Below are positions 6,676 through 14,553 of a stretch of 20,185 nucleotides of DNA, piece by piece. Made by a program: the position numbers and the translations under genes. The notes beneath the pieces were generated by a model. The model saw nothing but the letters and a program-made list of their open reading frames with translations. It ran no database searches and was not told the DNA's origin. The stretch comes from DATJFH01 sp035495815. GTDB lineage: Bacteria; Acidobacteriota; Terriglobia; Bryobacterales; Bryobacteraceae. The DNA is taken from positions 1 through 20,185 of the forward strand of contig DATJFH010000344.1 of the NCBI GenBank assembly GCA_035495815.1, written 5' to 3'. Numbering within the stretch: position 1 is the first letter of the stretch; every line of letters begins with the position of its first letter.

Positions 6676-8781
6676 ATGCGAACGGGGCCGATGCGGTTCT
6701 TGACCGGATTGTGTCTCTGGTTGTGGATCCCGGCTTGTTTCGGGGCTGACCAGAGGGCCGGCGCTTCGAAACTGTGGTCCCTGCGGCCGCTCACTCGCCC
6801 TGAGGTTCCGGCCGGCAGCGCGAACCCGATCGACGCATTTTCGGAGCGCGTCTTTCGCGAGAAGAAGCTGCAGCCCACCGGCCAGGCCGGCAAGGCGACG
6901 CTGTTGCGGCGCGTCTATTTCGACCTGATCGGCCTGCCCCCAACGCCCGCCGACCTCGATGCCTTCCTCCGGGACGACTCGAGCGGCGCATATGAAAAGG
7001 TGGTCGACCGTCTCCTACGCGATCCCCAACACGGCGTGCGCTTCGCCCGTCACTGGATGGACGTCCTGCGTTACGCCGATGTCGATGGCGGCATGGCCGC
7101 CGAGCCGGGCATCTATCTATGGCGCGATTGGCTGATCAACGCGCTGAATCGCGACACGCCCTACGACGAGTTCGTCCGCGCCCAGATCGCCGGCGATCTA
7201 TCCGCCAAGCCGGACGACCTGTTCGCCACCGGTTTTCTGGCCCGCGCGGCCCACTCGGTGACCGACCGGCAGGAAGATCTGGCCTTCAGCGCGGTGGAAA
7301 CGATTTCGTCCGCGTTCATGGCGATGACGACCGGATGCGCGAAATGCCACGACCACCTGTTCGACCCCATCTCCCAACGGGATTACTACGCCATGAAGGC
7401 GTTGTTCGACCCGCTGGTTCTGCAGAAGAATACGCTGGCCACGGCCGGTGAAATCTTTGCGCAGGCCCGGACACTGGAAGCCTGGGAGGAGAAGCAGAAA
7501 TCGATCCAGGCCCGGATGGACGAAATTACGAATCCGTATTACCCGGCGCTTTTCGAGGAACGCCTGCGGCATTTGCCTCCGGAAATCGCGCTCATTTACC
7601 GGAAACCGAAGGCTGACCGGACGGCTGCGGAACGGGCGATGGCCGATAATTACGAGCCGACGGTGACCATCGACCCGCGCAAGTTCCGGGACGTGATGAC
7701 TCCGGAAGAGACGGCGCGGTACGAAGCGATCCGGAAAGGGTTGACCGAACTGAAGCGGGATCCGCCCGCGCTGCCCGTGTTCTGGAGCGTCCGGGTTGGC
7801 CCCGAGCGGATCGGCCGCAAGAGCCACATCTACCTGGGCGGCGACCGGACCAAGCCGGGAGAGCCCGTCCAACCGGGATTCCCCTTTGCTCCGGAAGGGC
7901 TGAAGGTCGAGGGCGACGGACGGCAGGTGTTCCTGAAATGGCTCACCGCGCCGGAGAATCCGCTGTTTGCCCGCGTGGCTGTCAATCGCCTCTGGCAGTG
8001 GCATTTCGGCCAAGGACTCGCAGCCACCTCGAGCGACTTTGGATCGAGGGGCGAAGCGCCGTCCGACCCGCAGTTGCTGGACTGGCTGGCCTCCGAGTTC
8101 ATCGGCCGGAAATACAGCATGAAGGCCATGCACCGCCTGATCGTCACGTCTGAAACGTACCGGCGCAGTTCCGCGGCGAGCCCGTCGCTGCTGGCTGCGA
8201 ACCAGGCTGCCGATCCGAAAAACAAGTATCTCTGGAAATATCCATTGCGCCGGCTGGAAGCGGAGGCGGTTCGTGACGCGATTCTATATGCAGCCGGTGA
8301 TCTGGATTTGACGGTGGGTGGAAAGTCCTTTCGCGGCGAGGACATTCAGGAGCGGCGCGGGGCCAGCACCGGAAGGACCGGCAATTACGACGAGCGCCGC
8401 AACCGGCGCGGCATATACCTGGGCCGCGGGCAGGATTCGTCGATGAACATGATGCCCAATTTCCTCGAGGTGTTCGACGCCGAGGACGGCCAGGCGCCGT
8501 GCCCGCGGCGCAATCATACAGTGACGGCGCCGCAGGTGCTGCTGATGTTGAACAGTGAGCTGACGCGGGAGGCGTCGAAGAAGCTCGCGCGTCGTCTGCG
8601 GAGCGCGACGGGCGGAGATCCCTCGGCGGCGGTGGAGGAAGGATACAAGATTGCGCTGAACCGCTCGCCATCGGGCGCGGAGCGCGATTACGCCATCACG
8701 TATCTTTCGGGCGGCGCGGAGCGGCTGGAAGGCTTCGCCTGGATGCTGCTCAACCTGACCGAATTTATTTTCGTAAAGTGA
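6676..8781 (+). CDS. DUF1549 / DUF1553 domain protein (PSCyt2-PSD1 family)
   Basis: 701 residues. A hydrophobic N terminus (FLTGLCLWLWIPACFGA) marks it as exported; the Cys at 21 could make it a lipoprotein, but the lipobox is poor. DUF1549 spans about 50-245, with LRRVYFDLIGLPPTPADLDA, VRFARHWMDVLRYAD and the conserved CAKCHDHLFDPI at 221-232. That CxxCH is heme-c-like but is a fixed part of this domain. DUF1553 covers about 420-690 (RVAVNRLWQWHFGQGL, HRLIVTSETYRRSS, YPLRRLEAEAVRDAIL, QVLLMLNSELT). The family is abundant in planctomycetes, Verrucomicrobia and Acidobacteria, often with an extra N-terminal cytochrome-c domain that is missing here. The molecular function is not established. The next gene overlaps by GTGA, so the two are co-translated, and the DUF1501 partner is the standard neighbour of this family. 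Confidence 0.93.
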   Translation: MRTGPMRFLTGLCLWLWIPACFGADQRAGASKLWSLRPLTRPEVPAGSANPIDAFSERVFREKKLQPTGQAGKATLLRRVYFDLIGLPPTPADLDAFLRDDSSGAYEKVVDRLLRDPQHGVRFARHWMDVLRYADVDGGMAAEPGIYLWRDWLINALNRDTPYDEFVRAQIAGDLSAKPDDLFATGFLARAAHSVTDRQEDLAFSAVETISSAFMAMTTGCAKCHDHLFDPISQRDYYAMKALFDPLVLQKNTLATAGEIFAQARTLEAWEEKQKSIQARMDEITNPYYPALFEERLRHLPPEIALIYRKPKADRTAAERAMADNYEPTVTIDPRKFRDVMTPEETARYEAIRKGLTELKRDPPALPVFWSVRVGPERIGRKSHIYLGGDRTKPGEPVQPGFPFAPEGLKVEGDGRQVFLKWLTAPENPLFARVAVNRLWQWHFGQGLAATSSDFGSRGEAPSDPQLLDWLASEFIGRKYSMKAMHRLIVTSETYRRSSAASPSLLAANQAADPKNKYLWKYPLRRLEAEAVRDAILYAAGDLDLTVGGKSFRGEDIQERRGASTGRTGNYDERRNRRGIYLGRGQDSSMNMMPNFLEVFDAEDGQAPCPRRNHTVTAPQVLLMLNSELTREASKKLARRLRSATGGDPSAAVEEGYKIALNRSPSGAERDYAITYLSGGAERLEGFAWMLLNLTEFIFVK

Positions 8782-10181
8782 GAAACATGGAAGCGAGGTC
8801 AACAGCGTTTTACCCCTGGGGACGAATGGCGCGCAGACGATTCCTGCGGCATTCGGGATTGGGCTTCGTGGGCTCGGCGCTGAGCTACCTCTGGGCCGAG
8901 GACGGAGTCATCAAGGCGGGCGGAGGACCCCATTTCCCGGCGCGCGTCAAATCGGTGATCTTTCTGTTCATGTGCGGCGGTGTGAGCCACATGGATACGT
9001 TCGACCCGAAAGACAACAAGTGGGCCGGCAAGATGCTGGACGTCATCGGGTCTAACAACGGCAAGCCACAATTGAGACCGGTGCTCCACTGCCCGCGTAC
9101 TTTCACGCGATACGGCGAGTCCGGCATCCCCGTTTGCGAATGGTTTCCGCATGTCGGCGGCGTGATCGATGAAATCGCCGTGCTTCGATCGATGTACTGC
9201 CACGAGATCGGGCATTTTCCCGCCGCCATCGAGATGGCGACCGGGCACAGGCTGCGCCAGTTCGATCATCCCAGCCTCGGCGCCTGGATCAGCTACGCCC
9301 TGGGAACGGCGAACCGGAATCTGCCGTCGTTCGTGAACATGGGGCGTCCGTCTTCGCCGGTGCAGACGGCCGGGGGCTATCTCGGCGCGGAGGAGTCCGC
9401 CACGCCGTTCCAGGCGGGCGAAACGCCGATCCGGCATCTGAATCTGCCGGCGGGAGTGACCCGGGCGGAACGGGACCGGCAGATGGAGGTTCTCGAGCGG
9501 TTGAATCGGGAATTTCACCAGCAGTACGCTTTCGAACAGCAGATTGCCGCGCGGGCGAGGAGCTATGAGCTGGCCGGGAGCATGCAGCTGTCCGGGCCCG
9601 AGCTGGTCGATTTCGCGAAAGAACCGGAAGCGGTCCGGGCGCTGTACGGGGTCGGCGAGAAGGATACCGACGACTTCGGCCGCCAACTCCTGCTGGCCCG
9701 GCGGCTGGCCGAGCGCGGTGTGCGATTCATCCAGATCTGCCACGGCGGCATCGGCAATGGAAAGTGGGATGCGCACGACGACATGAACGACCATGGTCCT
9801 CTCTGCCGGCAGACCGATAAGCCGATCGCGGGCCTGATACGGGACCTGAAGCAGCGCGGAATGCTCGACAGCACCATGGTGGTCTGGGCGACCGAATTCG
9901 GCCGGACTCCCTATTCGCAAAACACCGTCGGAAGAGATCACAATCCACACGGATTCACTTGCTGGATGGCGGGCGGCGGCGTGAAGGGCGGCGTCATTCA
10001 CGGCGCGACTGACGAGATCGGCTATAAAGCCGTGGAGGACCGTCACTATGTCACGGATTTGCAAGCCACCATTCTGCGCCAGATGGGACTCGATTACCGC
10101 AAGATGGAAGTCGTTATCAATGGCCGGCCGTTACGCATGATCGAAGAGGGAGACGGTCCGATTCAAGCCGTTCTGGCGTAG
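8778..10181 (+). CDS. DUF1501 family protein with Tat signal
   Basis: 467 residues from the GTG at 8778, which overlaps the previous stop as GTGA; an ATG at 8787 is the alternative start. Residues 18-36 hold a twin-arginine signal (MARRRFLRHSGLGFVGSAL), so export in folded form is likely. Family landmarks are SVIFLFMCGGVSHMDTFDPK near the start, VLRSMYCHEIGHFPAA, and the C-terminal block TEFGRTPYSQNTVGRDHNPH, then CWMAGGGVKGGVIHGATDE and DLQATILRQMGLDY. DUF1501 proteins share the alkaline-phosphatase/sulfatase fold. The His and Asp residues of GRDHNPH and SHMDTFD are probable metal ligands, but no reaction is established. The gene always tends to follow a DUF1549/DUF1553 gene, as here, and the two products probably work together outside the cytoplasm. 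After the stop come 83 bases before the next operon. Confidence 0.93.
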   Translation: MRNMEARSTAFYPWGRMARRRFLRHSGLGFVGSALSYLWAEDGVIKAGGGPHFPARVKSVIFLFMCGGVSHMDTFDPKDNKWAGKMLDVIGSNNGKPQLRPVLHCPRTFTRYGESGIPVCEWFPHVGGVIDEIAVLRSMYCHEIGHFPAAIEMATGHRLRQFDHPSLGAWISYALGTANRNLPSFVNMGRPSSPVQTAGGYLGAEESATPFQAGETPIRHLNLPAGVTRAERDRQMEVLERLNREFHQQYAFEQQIAARARSYELAGSMQLSGPELVDFAKEPEAVRALYGVGEKDTDDFGRQLLLARRLAERGVRFIQICHGGIGNGKWDAHDDMNDHGPLCRQTDKPIAGLIRDLKQRGMLDSTMVVWATEFGRTPYSQNTVGRDHNPHGFTCWMAGGGVKGGVIHGATDEIGYKAVEDRHYVTDLQATILRQMGLDYRKMEVVINGRPLRMIEEGDGPIQAVLA

Positions 10182-10252
10182 GTCCGGAGAACCGGAACCG
10201 CGCCGCGCGCAGCTTCTCCAGCCTGACCTGCGGCGGTCGGCTTTCGCTCCGT

Positions 10253-10258
10253 TACACT
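10253..10258 (+). promoter_or_regulatory. -10-like element before the HpaB-like operon
   Basis: TACACT keeps the key T-A-A-T positions of the -10 hexamer. It ends six bases before the GTG at 10265, the same spacing as the TATAAT at 6664. It would give a leaderless transcript. No good -35 is visible, and the GGGAG just before GTG is too close to act as a Shine-Dalgarno. Confidence 0.35.
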
Positions 10259-10264
10259 GGGAGC

Positions 10265-11734
10265 GTGATTCCCACCAAGAACGGCCAAACCCACGTGCAA
10301 TCCTTGCGCGACGGGCGCGAGGTCTACAATCTGGGTGCGCTCGTGGAGGACGTGACTACTCATCCGGCGTTCCGCAATGCGGTCGAAACCATCGCCGGTC
10401 TTTACGATTATCAATGTTCCCCCGAAAACCTGGATAGGATGACGTTTTCCTCCCCGTCGACCGGCAGGCGCGTCAGCCGCGGCTGGCAGCTCCCCGGCTG
10501 CTACCAGGAGCTGGTGGAGCGGCGCGAGGCCCTTACCGAATGGGCGGAACTGCACCTGGGGTACATGGGCCGAACGCCGGACCACGTCGCTTCCTGCATT
10601 TCGGGCATGTACATGGGGATCGAACAGTTCGAATCCTGCGACACTGCCCGGGCCGGCGCTCTGCGCGATTATTACGCCTATGCGCGCGACAACGACCTGT
10701 TCCTCACGTACGTCATCATCAACCCGCAGGCGGACCGTTCGAAGAGCCTGCACGAGCAGGGCGACCACGTAGCGCAGATTCGCGAACGGGACTCCCAGGG
10801 AATCATCGTCCACGGCGCCAAGATGCTCGGAACCGGCGTAATCATGGCTAACGAAGTCTTTGTCACCAGCATCCAGCCGTTGAAGCCGGGCGACGAGCCG
10901 TATGCGTTGTCCTTCGCGGTTCCGGTCAACACGCCGGGCTTGAAGATTCTCTCGCGGAAGTCGTACGAGCTGAGCGCGGGGTCCGTTTTCGACAATCCTC
11001 TCTCCAGCCGGTTCGACGAGAACGACGCTGTGCTGTACTTCGACCAGGTGCGTGTTCCCTGGGAGCGCGTGTTCGTCGCCGGCGACATCGCCATGTGCCA
11101 GAAGCAATTCCACGCCACTCCAGCGCACGTCTATCAGAACTATCAGTGCCAGATCCGGATCATGGTGAAAATGCGTTTTTTCGCCGGCCTGGGACGGAAG
11201 ATCGCGGCGGCGCTGGGGACGGAGAATCTTCCGCAGGTCCGCGAGACGCTTGGCCGGCTTGCGGCGGACGCCGCCATGGTGGAGGCGCTGGTTCATGCCA
11301 TGGAGCTGAAAGGCGAGCAGTGGGGAGCGTACTTTATTCCTGACCGTCATCTTGTTTATGCGGCACTGGCGCTGACGCAGCAGCTCTATCCGAAGACGAT
11401 CGCAACGCTTCGCGACCTGGCGGGAGGCAGCATGATCATGCTGCCGTCGGGAGTCGAGGACCTGGCCGACGCGCGCATCTCCGGCTACGTGCTCGGCGCG
11501 CAGGGCTCGCCTGCCCTCAGTCCGGCGGAGCGCGTGAAGTTCTTCAAACTGGCCTGGGACGCCACCGGGAGCGAGTTCGCGTCGCGGCAAACACAGTATG
11601 AGATGTTCTACGCCGGCGCCGGATTTGTGACCCAGGGACACTCGTTCCGGACCTACGACTGGGATCGCGCAACGGGGTTGGTGGACCGGACGCTGGCAGG
11701 TTATGATCTGGGGGAAAGCTATGGCGATCACTAA
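10265..11734 (+). CDS. HpaB/PvcC family FADH2-dependent monooxygenase (4-hydroxyphenylacetate 3-hydroxylase-like)
   Basis: 489 residues from GTG. The family hydroxylates phenols next to the OH using FADH2 from a separate reductase (HpaC type), which is not in this window. Motifs match the E. coli enzyme throughout: DVTTHPAFRN (29-38), MGRTPD (101-106), INPQADR (152-158), GIIVHGAKM, NPLSSRFDENDA (244-255), VPWERV (264-269) and WDATGSEFASRQ. Aligned by eye, the Arg that binds the phenol is kept (Arg103). The Tyr four residues later is His107, and the His of NHAIVNP is Tyr149. The substrate is therefore probably altered. A 4-hydroxybutyryl-CoA dehydratase, also in this fold family, is unlikely because its cluster-binding Cys-x3-Cys is absent. 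GTG is the only start that keeps the N-terminal SLRDGREVY region. It leads a four-gene operon and overlaps the cupin gene by 14 bases. Confidence 0.9.
   Translation: MIPTKNGQTHVQSLRDGREVYNLGALVEDVTTHPAFRNAVETIAGLYDYQCSPENLDRMTFSSPSTGRRVSRGWQLPGCYQELVERREALTEWAELHLGYMGRTPDHVASCISGMYMGIEQFESCDTARAGALRDYYAYARDNDLFLTYVIINPQADRSKSLHEQGDHVAQIRERDSQGIIVHGAKMLGTGVIMANEVFVTSIQPLKPGDEPYALSFAVPVNTPGLKILSRKSYELSAGSVFDNPLSSRFDENDAVLYFDQVRVPWERVFVAGDIAMCQKQFHATPAHVYQNYQCQIRIMVKMRFFAGLGRKIAAALGTENLPQVRETLGRLAADAAMVEALVHAMELKGEQWGAYFIPDRHLVYAALALTQQLYPKTIATLRDLAGGSMIMLPSGVEDLADARISGYVLGAQGSPALSPAERVKFFKLAWDATGSEFASRQTQYEMFYAGAGFVTQGHSFRTYDWDRATGLVDRTLAGYDLGESYGDH
11710..11715 (+). promoter_or_regulatory. Ribosome binding site that sets the cupin start
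   Basis: GGGGGA five bases before the ATG at 11721 selects this start over the in-frame ATG at 11703. Confidence 0.55.
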
Positions 11735-12101
11735 AGAGCACAAGGAATTCTTCGCGGTGGATCTGAACGGCGGGTGGGAGGCGGTCCCGGGCTATCCGCA
11801 GGGAATACACCACAAGATCCTGGCGGGCACGCTCGACGAAGCAGCGAAACGCGGCAACCGGACGCGCCTGCTGCGCATCGGTCCCGGCGTCTTCACCACC
11901 AAGCCCTTCATCCACGAATACTGGGAGGAAGTGTATCTGGTCTCGGGCGACCTCATCGTCGGCAACGACGAGAACGGCGAGAACGGGGAGCAGTTCCTGC
12001 CCAACACCTACGCCTGCCGCCCGCCCGGCGTGCTGCACGGGCCGTTCAAATCCGTGAACGGCTGTATTCTGCTCGAGACGCATTACTACGATCCAGCCTG
12101 A
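11721..12101 (+). CDS. Small single-domain cupin protein, possible dioxygenase
   Basis: 126 residues. The first cupin motif is GVFTTKPFIHEYWEEVYLVS followed by Gly76: His65 and Glu69 or Glu70 are likely metal ligands, and the usual second His is Tyr67. The second motif is CRPPGVLHGPFKS, with His106. The C-terminal LLETHYY adds possible ligands Glu119 and His121. Such small cupins include metal-dependent dioxygenases, for example acetylacetone-cleaving types, and also non-enzymatic sensors. The sequence alone does not decide between these. There is no signal peptide, so it is cytoplasmic. The start is set by the GGGGGA five bases upstream. It overlaps the monooxygenase gene by 14 bases and lies four bases from the next, so it belongs to one operon and probably acts on the monooxygenase product or a later intermediate. 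Confidence 0.8.
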   Translation: MAITKEHKEFFAVDLNGGWEAVPGYPQGIHHKILAGTLDEAAKRGNRTRLLRIGPGVFTTKPFIHEYWEEVYLVSGDLIVGNDENGENGEQFLPNTYACRPPGVLHGPFKSVNGCILLETHYYDPA

Positions 12102-12105
12102 CCCG

Positions 12106-12792
12106 ATGCCGACTCTCAGGTTTAGACTGAACACGCACGCCGGGTCGCAGTTCGCGGAAATCGAGATCCGCCAGGCCATTCTGGCCGGCTGGACGGGACG
12201 CGACCGCGCCGCCGTGGAGCGGCACATGGAAGAGCTCGCGGTTCACGGCGTCAAGAAGCCGCCGTCGATTCCCGTCTTCTATCGCTGCTCGGCCGCCCGT
12301 CTGAATACGCTCGACGTGATCGAAGTGACCGGCGAGGATTCAAGCGGCGAGGTCGAATTCGTGCTGATCCAGTCACAGGGCGCGCTCTGGGTGGGGACCG
12401 GGTCCGACCAGACCGACCGCAAAGTGGAAGGCTACAACATTACGGTGTCGAAGCAGATGTGCGACAAGCCGATGGCGCCGGAGTTGTGGCCGTACGCCGA
12501 GGTAAGGCCGCATTGGGACAGGCTGGTGCTGCGGTCGTGGGCGGTCAATGAGGGAAAGCGGGAGTTGTACCAGCAGTCCACGCTGGCCGCGATGCTGCCG
12601 CCGGCGGCGCTGATAGAGCTATACACAGGGGGCGGCGCGCTGCAGGAGGGCTTCGCCATGTTCAGCGGGACGGTGGCCGCGCTGAACGGACTCAAGCCTT
12701 CCGAAAGGTTCGAGTTCGAGCTCGAGGATCCGGTACTGAAACGAACGCTGCGGCATGGGTACACGATCCGTACGTTACCGGTGATCGGATGA
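12106..12792 (+). CDS. DUF2848 family protein
   Basis: 228 residues, cytoplasmic, and matching what I recall of DUF2848: AILAGWTGRDRAAVERHMEE (about 24-43), IPVFYRCSAARLNTLDVIEV (about 55-74), WVGTGSDQTDRKVEGYNITV (about 95-114) followed by SKQMCDKP, then HWDRLVLRSW and ELYQQSTLAAMLPP. No activity is established. The acidic SD-x-TDR-x-xE pattern and family order recall fumarylacetoacetate-hydrolase-like metal enzymes that break C-C bonds in aromatic catabolism, but that is inference. The gene begins four bases after the cupin stop with no clear Shine-Dalgarno, so translation may depend on the upstream gene. Its stop overlaps the sulfatase start as ATGA. Its place between a ring hydroxylase, a cupin and a sulfatase favours a catabolic role. 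Confidence 0.75.
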   Translation: MPTLRFRLNTHAGSQFAEIEIRQAILAGWTGRDRAAVERHMEELAVHGVKKPPSIPVFYRCSAARLNTLDVIEVTGEDSSGEVEFVLIQSQGALWVGTGSDQTDRKVEGYNITVSKQMCDKPMAPELWPYAEVRPHWDRLVLRSWAVNEGKRELYQQSTLAAMLPPAALIELYTGGGALQEGFAMFSGTVAALNGLKPSERFEFELEDPVLKRTLRHGYTIRTLPVIG

Positions 12793-14429
12793 AGCGGCGC
12801 GATTTTCTGAAAGTTGCCGCTGCGCCGTTCGCGGCCGCCGGCGCGGCCAAGCGGCCCAACATCATCATCATTCTGGCGGACGACGTGGGCTACTCGGACC
12901 TCGGCTGCTACGGGGGCGAGATCCACACGCCGAATCTGGACAAGCTGGCGCGCGGCGGTCTGCGCTTCACGCAGTTCTACAATGCGGCGCGCTGCTGCCC
13001 GTCGCGGGCGTCGCTCATGACCGGCCTCTATCCGCATCAGACGGGCATGGGCAACATGGTGGGCGCCAGGCGCACGGAGAGCCTGGAGGGCTATGAAGGC
13101 CAGCTCAACAAGCGCTGCGTCACCATACCGGAAGTCCTGCGGACAGCAGGTTACACCACGCTCATGGGCGGAAAGTGGCATCTCGGGCAGCCCGGCCCGG
13201 CCGATCGCGGCTTCGACGAGTTTTACGGCATGGTGCACGGCTTCGACAGCTTCTGGGACGCCTCCAGGTACACGCGTCTGCCCGCCGGACGCGCCGTGCG
13301 CGAGTATGCGCCCGGCAAATTCTACGCCACCGACGCGATCACCGATTACACGCTCGACTTTCTCGCCGCCGCGCGCGGCCGCAAGCAGCCGTATTTCCTG
13401 TACCTGGCGTACAACGCCGCGCACTTCCCGCTACACGCGCCGAAAGAGGCGATCGACAAGTACGCGCCGGTCTACGAGAAAGGCTGGGACCATATCCGCG
13501 AAGCGCGCTTCGCTCGAATGCGGCAGTTGGGGCTGCTCGGAAAGAGCTGGGAGTTCACCCCGCGCAGCGTGATTCCGCCGAACCGCGTTGCCACCCCTCA
13601 TGGCTGGGCGAACAGGCAGAACCCGGCCTGGGACTCGCTCGACGCGGACCGCCGCGCGGACCTGGCGCGCCGCATGGCTACCTATGCCGCCATGATCGAG
13701 ATCATGGACCGCAACATCGGCCGGCTGATCGACGACGTGACCGCAGCCGGAGAGATCGACAATACGCTAATCCTGTTTCTCTGCGACAACGGCGCCTGCG
13801 CGGAGTGGGATCCGTACGGGTTCGACGGGAACAGCGGGCCGCAGAACATCCTGCACAAGGGCGCCGAACTGGCGAAGATGGGCCAGCCCGGCACGTATCA
13901 CAGCTACGGCTCGGCGTGGGCGAATGCCTGCAACACTCCGTTCCGTCTCTACAAGCATTACAACCACGAGGGCGGAATCAGCACGCCCCTGATCGCCCAC
14001 TGGCCGGCGGGCATCGCGCGGAAGAACGCCCTCGAGCGGGAGCCCGGCCACCTGGTGGACCTGATAGCGACCTGTGTCGAACTAGCCGGCGCGGCCTATC
14101 CGGAAGAGCAGGGAGGCGCCGGGATCCTACCGATGGAAGGACGCAGCCTGCTGCCCGCGTTCGCCGGCAAGCCCATCCGCCGCGACGCTTTGTATTGGGA
14201 GCACGAGGGGAACCGGGCCATCCGCACGGGCAAGTGGAAGGCCGTCGCGGTCGACCCGGGCGGCAGGTGGGAGCTGTACGATCTGGAGAAGGACCGCACG
14301 GAGATGCACGACCTGGCGAAGGCTCAGCCGGAGCGGCTGCGGAGCATGGTGGCGCAGTGGGACAAGTGGGCTCTGCGCACGCATGCAGTACCGTGGCCGT
14401 GGTCCCCGCCGTATCCGGCAAACGGATAA
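12789..14429 (+). CDS. Tat-exported sulfatase (formylglycine type)
   Basis: 546 residues, usual for arylsulfatase-like enzymes that cleave sulfate esters with an active-site formylglycine and a calcium ion. MKRRDFLKVAAAPFAAAGAA is a twin-arginine signal, so the enzyme should act outside the cytoplasm. RPNIIIILADDVGYSDLGCY carries the metal-binding Asp pair (31-32). ARCCPSRASLMTG holds the maturation motif C-x-P-S-R, with Cys69 as the residue converted. GGKWHLGQ supplies the conserved Lys and His, and LFLCDNGACAEWDPYG holds the second Asp-Asn metal pair. The C-terminal region (about 440-546: WKAVAVDPGGRWELYDLEKD) is the family's small domain. Conversion needs a formylglycine-generating enzyme or anaerobic maturase, neither of which is in this window. 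It is the last gene of the HpaB-like operon through an ATGA overlap. The substrate is unknown; an aryl sulfate is inferred from the neighbours. Confidence 0.94.
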   Translation: MKRRDFLKVAAAPFAAAGAAKRPNIIIILADDVGYSDLGCYGGEIHTPNLDKLARGGLRFTQFYNAARCCPSRASLMTGLYPHQTGMGNMVGARRTESLEGYEGQLNKRCVTIPEVLRTAGYTTLMGGKWHLGQPGPADRGFDEFYGMVHGFDSFWDASRYTRLPAGRAVREYAPGKFYATDAITDYTLDFLAAARGRKQPYFLYLAYNAAHFPLHAPKEAIDKYAPVYEKGWDHIREARFARMRQLGLLGKSWEFTPRSVIPPNRVATPHGWANRQNPAWDSLDADRRADLARRMATYAAMIEIMDRNIGRLIDDVTAAGEIDNTLILFLCDNGACAEWDPYGFDGNSGPQNILHKGAELAKMGQPGTYHSYGSAWANACNTPFRLYKHYNHEGGISTPLIAHWPAGIARKNALEREPGHLVDLIATCVELAGAAYPEEQGGAGILPMEGRSLLPAFAGKPIRRDALYWEHEGNRAIRTGKWKAVAVDPGGRWELYDLEKDRTEMHDLAKAQPERLRSMVAQWDKWALRTHAVPWPWSPPYPANG

Positions 14430-14553
14430 ACCCCGGATATCAGTAGCGATCGAACCCGTCACCCCTGCCAAAGACGCGCGGATCTTTCGGATCCCGCGCC
14501 GGATTTCCCGGGCCGGCGCGGAGCGTGCGGCGATCGATCTTCAAATCCGGGGT
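14430..14553. repeat. Inverted repeat bracketing the intergenic gap between convergent genes
   Basis: ACCCCGGAT at 14430-14438 is the exact reverse complement of ATCCGGGGT at 14545-14553. The two 9-base arms sit at the ends of the 124-base gap, the first starting directly after the sulfatase stop and the second ending directly before the stop of the minus-strand gene. Confidence 0.45.
14476..14499. terminator. Candidate two-way terminator hairpin
   Basis: GCGCGGATC (14476-14484) can pair with GATCCCGCGC (14490-14499) with one bulged C and a five-base loop. It lies in the middle of a gap between convergent genes, where a shared terminator would be expected. No T-run follows on either strand, so a rho-independent terminator of the standard kind is not shown. 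Confidence 0.3.

Noticed and set aside
8799..10064. 421-codon open frame on the minus strand over the DUF1501 gene
   Set aside because: It is antisense to a well-recognised family protein and has no recognisable motif of its own.
10163..11743. 526-codon open frame on the minus strand over the HpaB-like gene
   Set aside because: It is fully antisense to a gene with clear family motifs from end to end; its composition is that of a shadow frame.
13175..14446. 423-codon open frame on the plus strand in another frame of the sulfatase gene
   Set aside because: It is Arg-rich low-complexity translation; the sulfatase frame has all the catalytic motifs.
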